Below, piece after piece: positions 33,447 to 45,008 of a DNA stretch of 64,000 bases. Origin of the DNA: Podocnemis expansa (taxonomy: Eukaryota; Chordata; Testudines; Podocnemididae); contig ML681996.1 of assembly GCA_007922195.1 (NCBI GenBank), forward strand, positions 21,960,998 through 22,024,997, written 5' to 3'. The notes under the pieces were generated by a model that did not search any database, was not told the origin of the DNA, and saw nothing but the letters and a program-made list of their open reading frames with translations. How positions within the stretch are numbered: position 1 is the stretch's first letter; every line of letters begins with the position of its first letter. A program made the translations under genes and the position numbers.

Positions 33447-34543
33447 CAAATTTGCACTGAGATTGAGATAGACATGGGAAGCTGACCATCTGAAAGTTTC
33501 TGGGTAAGGATAAAGGGAATAAAAACCAAGGGTAATATCATCGTAGCCATCTACCACAGACCACCTAACCAGGAAGAAGAAGTAGATGAGGCTTTTTCAA
33601 AACAACTAAAAATGTCACGCACAGCAACAAACTTGGTGTTAACTTTAACTACTCACACATTTATTGGGAAAGTAATACATGGGGGCATAGATTGTCCAAC
33701 AAGTTCTTAGCATTCATTGGAGAATATGTTTTAGTACAGAACACAGAGAGAGAAACTAGAGGAGAGACTGTTCTAGAATTGATTCTGACAGGAAGGAGGT
33801 GGTTGAGAATTTCCAGGTGGAAGACACCATGGCAAAAGTGATCATGAAACAGAATTTATGATTCTAAAGAATGGTAAGTAGGAAAACAGAAGAATAAAGA
33901 CAATGTGCTTTAAGAAGGAAGATTTTGCAACTGCATAGTATTGACAGATAAGATCCCATAGTAAGCAAATCTAAGACAAAAAAGTTCAGGAGAGTTGGCA
34001 GTTGTTTAAAGAGAAAATAGTAAGGGCACAAGAGCAAAACATCCTAAAGCACTGGAAAGATAGGAAGTACGCTAAGAGCCCATGCTTTAACCAAGAGATC
34101 TTCAATGACTTGAAGTTCAAAAAAAGAGTCATACAAACAGTGGAAACTAGGTCAAATTATGAAGGATGACTATATAAAACAAACAAACAAACAAACAAAA
34201 AAGAAATAAAACAAAACAAAGAACCAGTAAGTAGAGACAAACTTAGAAATGCCAAGGTACAAACAAGCTAGCAACATAAAAGGTAACAAGAAAATATTTT
34301 ACAATACATTAGAAGCAAGTAGAAGTCCAAGATCATGATAGACCTATTACTCAATGAGGGGGAGGGGAACGATAATAACAGAAAATGCAGCAGAAAAAGA
34401 AAACAGAAGTGTTAACAGCCACTTTTGTTTCTGTTTTCACCAAAAAGACTAGCAGTGATTAGACTATAACACAATGAACATTGGTGTAAATGGTGTAGGT
34501 ACTGAGTCTAAACTAGGAGAACTCAGAAACCTTTACTCAGAAA

Positions 34544-34748
34544 AACAAGCAAGGAGTCCTGTGGCACTTAAAGACTAACAGATTTATTTGTTGCATGAGC
34601 TTTTGTGGGAGAAAACTCCACTGCATCTGATGAAGTGGGATTTTCTCCCATGAAAGCTCATGTGATAAATGAATGTGTTAGTCCTTAAGTGCCACAGGAC
34701 TCCTTGCTTCTTTTCCTGAAGTAGGCTAACATGGCTGCCGCTTTTGAA
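34544..34748. mobile_element. PLE snap-back insert, 205 bp
   Basis: The left arm (AACAAGCAAGGAGTCCTGTG, TGCATGAGCTTTTGTGGGAG) is the complement of the right arm (TCTCCCATGAAAGCTCATGT, AGTGCCACAGGACTCCTTGC), and the insert ends in GGCTGCCGCTTTTGAA. The flanks carry CTTTACTCAGAAA on both sides (34531-34543 and 34749-34761), a perfect 13-bp target duplication within the CR1. Confidence 0.88.
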
Positions 34749-34904
34749 CTTTACTCAGAAAGCAGTTATCAGTTCACTGTCAAGCTGGCAGGGCATACTG
34801 AGTGGAGTCCCATAAGTATCTGTCTTGGATCTGATCTTTTTCAATGTCTTAATAAAATGATTGGATAATTTCATAGAAAGTAGACTTACAAAGTTTGCAG
34901 ACAA

Positions 34905-35085
34905 GTTCCAGAGGGGTAGCTGTGTTAGTTTATTTCAGAAAAACAAACAAGGAGATCTACTACACCTTTAAAGACTAACAAATTTATTTGTTGCATGAAC
35001 TTTCATGGACACAATGTCACTTCAACAGATGAGTAAAATGGAAAATATAGTATGTAGGCTGTAAATCTAAAGATATAATAGCAAG
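34905..35085 (-). repeat. PLE 3'-end fragment inserted in CR1
   Basis: TTCCAGAGGGGTAGCTGTGT, TTAGTTTATTTCAG, AAAGACTAACAAATTTATTT and GCATGAACTTTCATGGACAC are the complement of the PLE tail. CR1 sequence resumes near 35090. The duplication at its edges is unclear. Confidence 0.75.
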
Positions 35086-35629
35086 CGGGGAGAAGTTGCA
35101 ACTCCTTTACAAAATAAGCTTCAGATTCAAAGTGACAAACTGGAAAAATGGTCTGAAATAAATAGAATGCAATAAAGTAAGGACAAATGCAAAGAATTTC
35201 ACTTAAGAAGGAATAATCAATTGAAATGAGAAATGATTGCAATGGAAGGTATATTGCAGGAAAGGCTCCTGAGTTTATGGTTCTTGGAGCAATGGTCTAT
35301 CATAAACTAATATAAGTAATATAATAGTATTGTCAAAAAAATTAAAAAAAAAAAAGCAAACATCATTCTGTGACATTATAGCAGGAGCCTTATAAGCAAA
35401 ATATAAAAATTAACTCTTCTGTTCGGCTCAGCACTGACGAGGCTTCAACTGGAGTGTTGTGTCTGGTTCTGGGCATTATACTTCAGGAAAGATGTGGACA
35501 AACTGCAGAAAGCCCAGGGGAGATCAACAAAATAATAAAAGGTGTAAAAGGATTGAAAAAGTAGTTTTGTTAAGTCAGCAGAACAGAAATCTGAGAGGGA
35601 ATATTATAACCATCTTCAAGTATATAAAC

Positions 35630-37780
35630 CAGGTGTGGCCAAACTGTGGTTTGTGAGCTGCATGCGGCTTTTCAAAGAAAAAATGCAGCTTGCTGGCAGA
35701 GAGCTGCTTCAGGCTGGGGGAATTAAAATCTCCAGCTGTCAGGCAGCTCTGCAGCTGGCAGCTTAGAGGAGGGGCGGGGAGGAGGAGTGAGCCACAGTGG
35801 AGAGCTCAGAGGAGGGGCAGGGGGCTGGGCAGGATGGAGCAGCAGAGACAGCTCAGAGGAGGGCCAGGAAGGAGCAGCTGGCAGCTCAGGGAAGCGATGG
35901 GGGTCAGAGGGGGTCTCAGGACAGAAAGGCACTTCAGGGGATGGAGGCAGTGAGGGAAGGGACTGAGGGGATCAGGGAGGAGACAAGCTGTAAAGGACTT
36001 AAAGACTAACAAATTATTGTTAGTTTCTGTTTAATAGATTTCACTGTAGCTTTTATTTTGCATTGCTTTATTAATTTTGGTATACTTGGTATTGTTTTTA
36101 TTTTCTTTTGCTCTGGTTGGTTTGGGTGGGTTTGTTTATTTGTTTTGTATTTACCTTATACCACTTGCCAAAGCAGCCCCAGTCCTGTCCATAGCACTTT
36201 AGAAACTTAGGGGCGCCTCATGCACTCTCTTTATATATATGATAGTCAGGAAAACACATTAAAAAGTCTTCCATTGTAACAGAGGGAGAAGGAATAAGCC
36301 AATGAAGAATCCTACTCCTTCTTGCCAACTCTATAGAAACCTGCAGATCAAGCTCTGGACAGTTAAACAAGGAGTTTTGTGGAAGTTTTAAAGACTAACC
36401 CATTTATTTATCACATTTATCCCATGAAAGCTCATGCAACAAATAAATGTGTTTGTTTTTGAAAGTGCCACAGGAATCCTTGTTTGTTTTGCTAAACTAG
36501 ACTAGCACGGCTACCTCTTTGGAGCTCTGGACAGTTGAGGCTTTACAGAGACACTGAGGAATTGGGACTAGGGATGAGCTGTTTTCCATAGCATCCTCCA
36601 CCTTCAGAATTCTTTTATGCAGAATCCTATTCCACAAAACCAAGCCTGTTTTGAAAGATGAGTGTTGGGCTATATATGGAGTAGGAAAGTGTTTCCCAGG
36701 ACAGTTGAGTTGTCATGGTAGACAGAAGCAGTTTTCCTTCCAAGGTGATGATGAAGCTGAACAAGTTATGGATGCACTTGGGGAGCTGATGAGCAGGGAC
36801 CCAGCACTGGGTTAGGGAACTGGGAGAGAAGGTGCTCAGCTGCATCCAAAAGTTGCTAAGCTGCATCATCAGCTTAGGGGGAATGTTGCAGGGAAGGGCA
36901 GCATGGTCAGAGACAGCGGGAGAAGTGAGCAATGGTCAGGGACAGCAGAAAAGCAGTGGCGTGGTAAGAGGCAGCTCAGGGGTGCAGTGGGAAGTGTGGC
37001 ATGATCGGTGAAGCCATGGCATGTCTAGATTCTCTCGTATGCCCTAACGCACCTTACTGCTTTGTTAAAATTGTGTTTTACAAGTCCTAAACATGATGTG
37101 GAATACTAAGAAACAAAAAGGAGAAAAAGTTTAAAACTGAATGTAGATTACTTTCAATTTTTAGCACAACTTACTGCTGTGAAGCATTGTATTCCACAAT
37201 GAAATTTGTTAAATCAAAATATTGTGGAATACTTAGAGATCAGCATCTGTGAGAGATTTTACATACTGCATTGACAAGCTACTGCCCAGATATTTTTTTT
37301 TTTTTTAAAAACTTGCCACTAGCCTGCAGTGTTCTACATCCAGCAACAGCTAAGTTTTTACTGCATAGGCCTAGTTTTCATGGTAAGCTTAAGTAATTAT
37401 TAGAATCTGACATTAGTAGGATCAATATTTGCCCAGTTTTTCAGATAAAATTAAAGTGTGCAATACATTTTAAGCTTAGTAATTTTGGAATAGCTAAAAA
37501 TACGTGGTTATATGTGTAGTGTTTTGGACTACCTAGGGTCATTGGGGTTGTCATAGTGATAAATGGGAGAGTCATTTAGGTGCTAGGAAAACCTGTCTGT
37601 CTCCTCTCTCTCTCTCTCAGTTCTCTTTCAATAAAGACTTCTTATACAGCTCTGAATATGCTGTCCTCCTTGTTGGATTATAATTTCCCTTAAAACTCTA
37701 CAATATGCCTCAGTGCAGCTCTCGAAGGTTTAATAATCGACTTGTGTGGCTCTTGAGTTCCTTAAGTTTGGCCACCCCTG
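35630..37780. mobile_element. hAT-like non-autonomous element, 2.15 kb
   Basis: The left terminus CAGGTGTGGCCAAACTGTGG pairs with the right end AAGTTTGGCCACCCCTG. The flanks ATATAAAC (35622-35629) and GTATAAAT (37781-37788) match at 6 of 8 positions. Just inside both ends are GAGCTGCATGCGGCTTTTC-like and GTGTGGCTCTTGAG sequences. The purine-rich stretch 35690-35990 carries AGCTCAGAGGAGGGGC-type repeats. There is no transposase. A PLE snap-back is nested at 36365-36522. The flanks are CR1, so it inserted into the LINE. Confidence 0.8.
36365..36522. mobile_element. PLE snap-back insert, 158 bp, nested in hAT
   Basis: The left arm AACAAGGAGTTTTGTGGAAG with AAGACTAACCCATTTATTTA mirrors the right arm AAATAAATGTGTTTG and GCCACAGGAATCCTTGTTTG. 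The right side ends AGACTAGCACGGCTACCTC. AGCTCTGGACAGTT occurs on both sides (36351-36364 and 36523-36536), a perfect 14-bp target duplication. Confidence 0.88.
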
Positions 37781-38004
37781 GTATAAATGGTTGCTTTGAA
37801 GAGGAGGATGAGTAATTATCTGCGGAGGATAGCAAAGATGAAATGAGCTTAAACTAGAGTAAGAGAGACTTAGGTTAGACATTAGGAAATTTTTATTAAG
37901 TTTAAGGGTAGTTAAGCTTTCGAACAAATTACTGAGGGAGACTGTACAATCTCTATCACCGGAAGTTTTTGTGAACAACTTAAATAAACACTTGTCAGGC
38001 ATGG

Positions 38005-38629
38005 GCAGTACATGAACCACTTGTGTGGGGGGCTAGCCCCCAGATCCCACCTCATCCATCAGAAGCTCAGCTCCCTCCCTTGACAGATCCTGCCCAAGCC
38101 CTTATGGTGTTCAGAGGAGCCCCACTCCAGACAGTATCAGACCTAGGACACCAAACCAACCTGCCAGCCCCAGGCAGTCCTGCTGAGTCCTGCCCAGGCC
38201 AGGCAGCCCCAGCTTGCCCATCCAAGTCACAGCGCCAGCTGAGCTGGCCTGAACTCTGGCCCATCCACCCTAGCACTGACCTACTCCAGCCCTCAAGTGC
38301 TAGCGTAAGCCAGATAGCCCCAGATCAGAAGTGCTGAGCTGAGTGCTGCTATCAGCTCCAGCCCCCCGACAGCCTGAGTGTTGCTGCCAGCTGCAGTTCT
38401 AGCCCTGAAGCACAAAAGCCCAATGCTGGAGCAATGGCCTGAGTGTCTCTGCCAGCCCCAGCCCCTGGTTCCCTGTTCTGGGACAGGGAAGGAGCTGGTG
38501 CACCTCACATGGTTGGCATAGTGTCCCTTGGTTCAGAGCCCAAGGCAAGGAAGCAGGAGGGGGCAGCACCACACCTGACTATCAGAAAAGGCAAACCTAT
38601 GTCTGGTCTTTTGGACTTACCACCTATGC
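38005..38629. mobile_element. Unclassified 625-bp GC-rich insert in CR1
   Basis: CR1 tail sequence is interrupted between TGTCAGGCATGG (37993-38004) and TGTCAGGAATGG (38630-38641), a direct repeat matching at 11 of 12 positions. The insert begins GCAGTACATGAACCACTTGT and is rich in GCCAGCCCCAGCCCC-like phrases. No terminal inverted repeat, poly(A) tail or coding domain was seen. The long flanking repeat suggests retroposition rather than a cut-and-paste transposon. The 104-codon frame inside has no recognisable domain. Confidence 0.55.
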
Positions 38630-38648
38630 TGTCAGGAATGGTTTAAAT

Positions 38649-38865
38649 CAGTGGTTCCCCAAATTTTTTCTGCCGTGGCACAACTTGCTACTGCTAATTA
38701 ATTTGAGGCACACCACCATATAGTTTCCAAATGAACTTATGAATATTCACGAGCTAATGAGCCAATCCAGAGCTCTTGGAGTAGTTTTTCAAAAACTTTT
38801 GTGGCGCACCTGCTTAGACCTGATGGCATACCTGTGTGCTGTGGCACACTGGTTGGGAAACACTA
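38649..38865. mobile_element. hAT-like non-autonomous element, 217 bp
   Basis: It begins CAGTGGTTCCCCAAA and ends TTGGGAAACACTA. Flanks GTTTAAAT (38641-38648) and GTATAAAT (38866-38873) match at 7 of 8 positions. GTGGCACAACTTGCTA near the left end is mirrored by TGTGCTGTGGCACACTGG near the right. It interrupts the CR1 tail. Confidence 0.8.
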
Positions 38866-38957
38866 GTATAAATAAAACTGAATGTTTCCTCATTACAGGC
38901 AGCTGAACTAGGTGCTATGTTGAGATCTCTTCTAGTCTTATATTTGTAGTACTATAT

Positions 38958-39695
38958 GTGAAACACACCTCAGAAATCCAGCACTTGGGCTCTAGCAAAG
39001 ATGCTTGAGTATCCTCACCAAGTCACTTTTCAGGTACAGCAATGACCTGTTTACACATCACTTCAACAAGAAATGAAATACTAAAATAAGAGATTCATAT
39101 ATCTTGTCTCATAAAATGCATTACACACTTAGACTTTGATCTCAAACTCATGCTGCCATTGCAGAACATTTTTGATGCATTTGGCTCACAAGTTCAAGAG
39201 CATTATGAAAGGTTTAAAGCCAGTATGCCAGCTTTGCTTCACCTTTAGAGTGCCTCTGCTTATTTTGCACTTCTTTTCCTGTACCTGGCAGTACATGCCC
39301 TCTCACAATATTTCATTTACATTTTTTTGCCCCTAGTTTAAAATTTACTGTACATAAACACAGACAAAAAAAAAGTGCACAAAGAAAATTAATATAGCAC
39401 GGGTATGAGCATATAGGAAGAAGCCCTGTAAAGAGGTATGAACCTACAGTCCTTACACAATTCATTGCCTACTCATAGACAAGCCCTTAATAACACACTC
39501 AGATAAGAAATTAAATATTTTGGGCGATAGTTAATTTTAAACATTGCATTCTCAGGTGCGAGTTGCTGCTGGAGACTGTGCATAATGCTCCAGTGAGCAG
39601 ATCTATATTGCAAATCCTATTTCTATAATAACTCTTTTACTCCCACATATCACTATTATTCAGTAGTGGACTAGTGGGTGGTGTAGTTCTAAAAG
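38958..39695. other. Non-coding, nothing recognised
   Basis: Unique-looking sequence with an A-rich run near 39365; no gene identified. Confidence 0.45.
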
Positions 39696-39785
39696 GGTAG
39701 CCATGTAAGGCTAGTCCAGCAAAATAAAACCAAGGCGCCTACTGGTCTACCAAATCTATTAGTCTGAAGTGCCACAAAACTCCTG
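39696..39785. repeat. Small PLE-derived fragment, partly inverted
   Basis: The left part TAAAAGGGTAGCCATGTAAG with CTAGTCCAGCAAAATAAAAC is the complement of the PLE tail. The right part TAGTCTGAAGTGCCACAAAA reads in the forward sense. This matches the snap-back pattern seen elsewhere, and the family A MITE has landed at its ACTCCTG end. Confidence 0.6.
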
Positions 39786-40581
39786 GGCTATGTTCACACG
39801 GGGAGGGCTTGTTTCGAAACAAGAGGTTTCGAAACAACCTGTTTCAAAATAACTCTTTATTTCGAAACAACTTATTTCAAGGACAAAAAACTTTGTCCTC
39901 GAAATAAGGCATCGAAATAGCAGGTCCACAGTGTGGACCTGCTATTTCGACAGGGGAGGGAATTGCAGGCACTGGCAGGGTAAGGCGCGGCTGGGCACCT
40001 AACCCGGCAGGTGCCTGCAGGGGCTGAAGGCACCCGTCAGGTGAGGTGCCGCAGGGCGCCTCACCCGGGGGGCTTTAAAGCCCCCACTGCCCCCAAACCT
40101 GGGGGAGCGGCCCCGGCACGCGGCTGGAGCCTGCAGCTGCTGGGGCCGGAGGGAGCGCTGCCCTGGGATTCTTTAAAGCCCCCGTGGTGAGGTGCCCCAC
40201 CGCCCCTCTCCTGGCGGGTGTGTGCAGGGGCTGCAGGCACTGGCCCGGCCGCGGACAGCGCTGAGCACCCTGGCCAGGGTGCTGAGCGGGGTCTGCCCTT
40301 CCTCCCAGGGTTCTTAGCACCCTGGGAGGAAGGTGACATGTTGTTTCGGAACGCTTTGTTCCGAAACAACATGTCTGAACAGGGCTGTTTCAAAACCTCT
40401 GGTTTCAAAACAACCCTGTTTCGACAGCCAACGAGGTTTAAGTTGTTTCGGAAGGAACATGGCCATTTTGAAACAAGCTGTTTGCTTGTTTCGAAATGGC
40501 CGTGCGTCGTGTGGCCATGGCACTTCTTATTTCGAAACAACCTCTGTTGTTTCGAAATAAGAAGTGTGTGTGGCCATACCC
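39786..40581. mobile_element. Family A MITE, long copy (796 bp)
   Basis: It begins GGCTATGTTCACACGG, ends GTGTGTGGCCATACCC, and is flanked by CTG on both sides (39783-39785 and 40582-40584). TTTCGAAACAA motifs dominate the ends. A near-perfect 39-bp palindrome at 39912-39950 has 19-bp arms (TCGAAATAGCAGGTCCACA) around one central base. The GC-rich core carries GGTGCC/GGCACC-type inverted repeats and GGGTGCTGAG phrases shared with the copy at 55162. Frames of up to 182 codons show no domain. Confidence 0.85.
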
Positions 40582-40584
40582 CTG

Positions 40585-41404
40585 GTGTGTTATCCTTATA
40601 GATGATCATCTACCTGTGAATGACTGTTACTGCTACAGATTAAAACTCCCAACCAGCAGTGACACTGCCAAATTAAATTCTGTAGAGTTGTTTACCAGGA
40701 TAGCAGGTTTCATTTCCCCATAAACAAATGCAGAGTTCTTCTGCTAAATTATCTGAAATTCAAGTACTAAAAATCTGAAGAAAAGTGCATAATAACTGCT
40801 GCTGACACATAGTGGAAGTGGTAATTGTTTTTTGTTTGGTCCAACCAGAATATAAGAGCAGTTGGAGCCCCTGAATCTTTGTTGCAGTGTGCAGTTAGGG
40901 TTGGAACAAAAGGAATGCTGCAGTCCCTGCTTTGCCAGTGACTTTATTGTCTCCTAGCCTGCTTCTTCCTCTAGCACTTTTTGGTGAGGTGAAAGTGCAG
41001 CATGAAATCCCTTGCCTTCTGAGAGGTGCAGTCAGGATCCCAACTTACAGAGGAAAATGAGGATATGAGAAGCAAAATACAAATTCCATGAAGTACTTCT
41101 GGGCTGAAACCTTCTACTTCCAGCTGAAATATTTTAATAAAAAATCATTTTGCATGGAAAGCAGAAATTTTTTGGGGAAAAATTGCTTTTATGAAAAACT
41201 CATTTATCCATCATAATACAGGGGTTTTTTTTGGACCAACTCTAGCCACCAACTTGTCCTCTTCAAAATATTTCATAAGAATTAACTCTGTCATGGTGCC
41301 TTCAGAATATAGCTATCTAATAATACATGGGCAGGTGATGAGTTGAGATAATGCTTAAGCAATATATTCTTGCTTTACACAGTTCAGTTGTCCCTTATTA
41401 AAAC
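40585..41404. other. Non-coding, nothing recognised
   Basis: No gene or repeat identified apart from a few bases that may finish the PLE fragment interrupted at 39785. Confidence 0.45.
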
Positions 41405-41530
41405 TGCAGACTTTGAGCTCTCTAGGGCAGGAAATGTCTTTCTTGTTTCCTTTTACCATATCTAGAATAGTGGGTCCTGACGTGTATTTAAGCTGCAAAT
41501 CTGTTACTGTAATTTTAATAATTAATAAAA
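41405..41530 (+). repeat. CR1/L3-type LINE tail fragment
   Basis: TTTGAGCTCTCTAGGGCAGG, AATGTCTTTC, AGTGGGTCCTGACGTGTATT and a tail TAATTTTAATAATTAATAAA match the 30244 fragment type in order. Confidence 0.45.
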
Positions 41531-43844
41531 CATAATGCTGGAATCAGCCAAGATTGTGGGGGGAAAAAAATCACACAAAATGTTAAGGTCTGACCCAAGA
41601 AATGGGTTGACTTGTTTATATTTTGCTTTGAGACACTTGAAAACTTCACCTGCATGCAGTCTAGAAGGCATGCAGCCTGCCATGAATATTGAAGCCTCAG
41701 AGTTATGTTACAGTAAAAGTTAATATATCAAAGATTCTTTTTTTGTTCTCATGCAGATTCTACTTCTCTTGTTCCACTAGTACTTTTTAAAGTTTATGAA
41801 CAAATCATTGGTCTCTAAACAACAAGTTATGCAAAATATGATGTTAGCTACTAATCTTCTGATTCTTCCCTCCTGCCATTTAAGTAGTGTAATTTCACTC
41901 ACTTTTCCATGAGTTGATTTTTGCTATAGTATGGTATTAGGCTTAGGAAAGGGGAAAGGGAGACTTTCATATCAAAGGTGAAGGAAGAAGGGAAGGACTA
42001 AGAGTGAAACTGACTGTGTGTATCTTCACAGAAGACTGTCATCTCTGTTCATGGGAAAGAAGACATATATGTATAAAAAAATACTAGATTTGCCTCTTTC
42101 TTATTAAACACTGCTCCAACGTGCATATGCCAAACCAACAAGAAACTGTCACTGTTTGGTAAAGAGGCAAGGAATTTTGCTGCTAAGATTTCCTTTTCCC
42201 CCTATGCATGTAAAAATGTAGTTACCAATTAATTAGAAAGCCTGTAATGTAAAGACAATGTGTAAGATATTCTAATTAGAACAGGTAAAAAATATAAATA
42301 TGTGTCCTGTGAGAAGTTCTGAAATATAAAAACTGGTTTTCAGGATTTGAAATTGCTTTGGAGACACAACATGACTGTTTATCACATAAAAAACATTAAA
42401 AAAAAAAAACCTCAGGAAAAAATGGCAGTAGTGAACCAGTATTTATTCATTGCAGGATACAAAACAGGACTAAACGTTTGTTTATACCTAATACAATATT
42501 ATGAAAAAAATATTAAATCAAACTACTGAGGCATCAGAATACAATTTAAATTTGTATAGTCTATAATTTAGGGGATTTTTTATTATTGATCCAATAATTT
42601 AGATGTTGTGGACAGTAAAATATGAGGCAATAATTACAGAAGGGTACAGGAGGCTACAGAATAAGTACTTTTAGTCAAGGCCTTCAGTTAATTGAACAAC
42701 GGCTAGCATGACAGAATGATTTTTCTGGGTAAGGGACAGCAAAAAACTGCTATTAAGTATAAATTATTCAATACCAGTCTTAGTCAATTAATCCCATATT
42801 TTCTTCCATGAGCATAAAGACACAGCTGTGCTTAATTCATTGTGGAAATTCTTTTGTGTGAGTACTCTCCATGCTAACAGGTGACAATACTGAACTTTTC
42901 CCCCTACATAAATTAGCTCTGATCTTATTTTCTGAGCCTGCTAACTCTAACAAGGAATATTTTAATAAAGAAATTGTAAGTTTTTGGAAAAGTAAAGCTG
43001 TTTGTGTGTGGAGGTGGGCAAAAGACTATGGGTGATTACTAATATATTTAGAGAACTTAGCGAAAATATTAGAAGGTAAAGATCAATTTGATTTTCTGCA
43101 TTGTCCTCTGCAGCTGCTGGGACCTGCAGGGTATCATGAATAGTCAAAAATTAAGGAAGGAAGGGGGAAGTCAGCATCAGGAGATCCATTCTCTGAAAAA
43201 CATGCTCCCAAATGACCTTGTATTCTAGCAGTGCACACAGTTGTTGACTATAGCATTGATCAGGTCCTTAGCTTGTGTGAACTGATATGTAGTTTCACTG
43301 AAGCCAATGACGTAACTCATATACAAACTTCGATTTCATTATTTCCATTTCATCATTATTATTAATAAAGAGATCTTTCTATTTAAACAAAAAGCTGCTC
43401 AGCTGAAAAGGGCTTTCATTTTATTAGGCTCAATAAATTCTTGGCACATAAATGTATTTTATAAAATTATGAGAAAATGATATTCTATTGTCTAGATTTT
43501 ACAAATATGAGATCATTAAAATCAAAGATGGAATGACCTGCTAGTCCTTTTTCTTCCCAGTAAAGGAAATTTTCCCCATGCTTTGACACATTATAGTGTT
43601 TTACTAGCAATGACAAATTTCCATTGCTCAGAAAGAAGTGCTCAGAAAAGGAGCAAATGACCCTTTGTACCAAATATCTAAGGTACAAATATTTGACTTT
43701 CTCATTTTTGGGGAACTAGGCAATGTGAAGAGAAGCAAAATCTTGGTTCAGCACCTGTTCAAAAATAGACTAGGAACCACACTGTCCTCAGTCAGAAGAA
43801 CAATCCTGGAAAATTATATGGCAGTATCTACATTTTACGAATAC
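41531..43844. other. AT-rich non-coding, mostly unrecognised
   Basis: No gene. At 43257-43320 the phrase TTTCACTGAAGCCAATGACG belongs to a vocabulary common in ancient amniote repeats. At 43485-43530 a short TCAAAGATGGAATGACCTGC block resembles a later one at 43860. The rest is unique-looking. Confidence 0.4.
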
Positions 43845-43925
43845 ATCTCACAGGCTCATTGAAGTCAAAGATGGAGTGACCTGTTAGGTCATTAAGCCTA
43901 GTCTTCTGCTAGCAAATGAGATGTT
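43845..43925 (-). repeat. Possible CR1 tail fragment
   Basis: GATGGAGTGACCTGTTAGGTCATTAAGCCTAGTCT-like wording, split by changes, is reminiscent of reversed CR1 3' sequence. Short and uncertain. Confidence 0.3.
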
Positions 43926-43946
43926 TCAATGCATTGTCCTGACATA

Positions 43947-44614
43947 TGTAGAGAAAATTTGATATGCAGCCTAGTAAAACCAAGCAAGGCCAAGCAACTC
44001 AAGCAAAGCGTGCAGCTATTTTAGTTCAGGCAGAGCAGTGTTAGCAACTGCAGCCCAAAGCGAAGCCATAATGAAAACCCAAAGCTAGAATAACAGGAAA
44101 ACACCTGTAAGCTGACCTATAGTACTGAATTCTGTAAACTGTAAGCTGACCTATAGTACTGAATTCTGTAAGCTTGTAAGATGACCTTTAGTACTGCATA
44201 TGTAAGCTGAATTTTTGTAAGGCATATAACGAAGTTAATAACATCAGCAAAATCATTTCCTTTAGGTGAAACCATCATGTTGTTTACAAGACTGGCACTA
44301 ACGAAACCCCCCTTACTTCCCTTTTCTTAGAAATCCCATAACTTCCCGTCTCCCTAAAATCCGTTACCTCCCCACACCCCTAAATTTCTTTTAGCCAATT
44401 ATGTATCATTTCTTTGTCTGTAACCTTATATGGCTTATTACATATAACTAGGTATAAAAGGCTAAACACTTGCTGTAATCGGGGTCCCTCTGCCTTTAGT
44501 GCAGGGGACCCATTTGTGATCACAAATGCAATAAAGCAAATACCTTTTCACCCTTGGTGTGGTTATTGGCTCTGACGGCACCAAGACAATCCTGGTACCT
44601 GAATTCTGGTAACA
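43947..44614 (+). mobile_element. Retroviral-type solo LTR with internal 34-bp repeats
   Basis: The segment begins TGTAGAGAAAATTTGATATG and ends TGAATTCTGGTAACA. A 34-bp tandem repeat occupies 44105-44207, as in many U3 regions. A TATA box lies in GGTATAAAAGGC (near 44452) and a polyadenylation signal in GCAATAAAGC (near 44529), 75 bp apart. A T-rich, GT-containing stretch follows. These signals in this order are characteristic of an endogenous retrovirus LTR. No internal coding region or matching flank duplication was found, so the boundaries are estimates. Confidence 0.65.
44105..44207 (+). repeat. 34-bp tandem repeat, three copies
   Basis: Units start at 44105 and 44139 and differ only at the last base. 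The third, from 44173, is diverged. The core contains GACCTATAGTACTGAATTCT. Confidence 0.9.
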
Positions 44615-44697
44615 CACCTACAGTACAATAACCACAAACACCTGTTATAACCGCTTAGCAACCCACTCCTCATTTAGGCTTCTCACCTGCCCTTACA

Positions 44698-45008
44698 TGT
44701 AGCATAAGGGCTCTTAGTTTTCGTGTAATGGGGTCTTAGTTTCTATCCCTCCCCCGTGGTCTGACATTGCATAATCACGTCATAGATACATTGTTAACCA
44801 ATAAGCTGTAGTTTTTCTGTGTTTAACCATTTTTGGAAACCTTGAATGTAATTCAATAGACTGTGTAATGTAATAAATACAAGAAGAAAGCGGTCCTTCG
44901 GGGCCGGCCGCACCTAGTAGCTCTGGGTGCTAATAAACTTGTAATTCTCCTCCTGCTGTCTGCATCTTTAATTGATCAGAACAGAGAACGAACCTCTTTC
45001 TCTCCTGA
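44698..45008 (+). mobile_element. Second LTR-like unit, about 310 bp
   Basis: It begins TGTAGCATAAGGGCTCTTAG and ends TTTCTCTCCTGACA. Signals resemble an avian or reptilian endogenous retrovirus LTR: an AATAAAT near 44873, an R-like GC-rich stretch (GGTCCTTCGGGGCCGGCCGC), and CTAATAAACTTGTAATTCTC followed by a C/T-rich end. No clear TATA box. It differs in sequence from the LTR at 43947, so the two are not a pair. Confidence 0.6.

Larger units (their letters stand above)
33157..38957 (+). mobile_element. CR1 LINE, split by nested insertions
   Basis: Fragments of one CR1 run in order on the plus strand. The endonuclease end (33157-34543) includes [18 protein letters not shown] near 33540. RT-proximal wording follows at 34762-34904 (AGTATCTGTCTTGGATCTGA). 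KLEKWSEINRMQ-coding sequence lies near 35135, and the C-terminal part at 35420-35629 and 37789-38004. The 3' tail is at about 38874-38957 (TTGAGATCTCTTCTAGTCTTATA). Between them sit a PLE snap-back, a PLE fragment, a 2.15-kb hAT, a 625-bp GC-rich insert and a small hAT. Frames are broken by stops. The RT catalytic core is not present, so an internal deletion is also likely. Confidence 0.8.
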
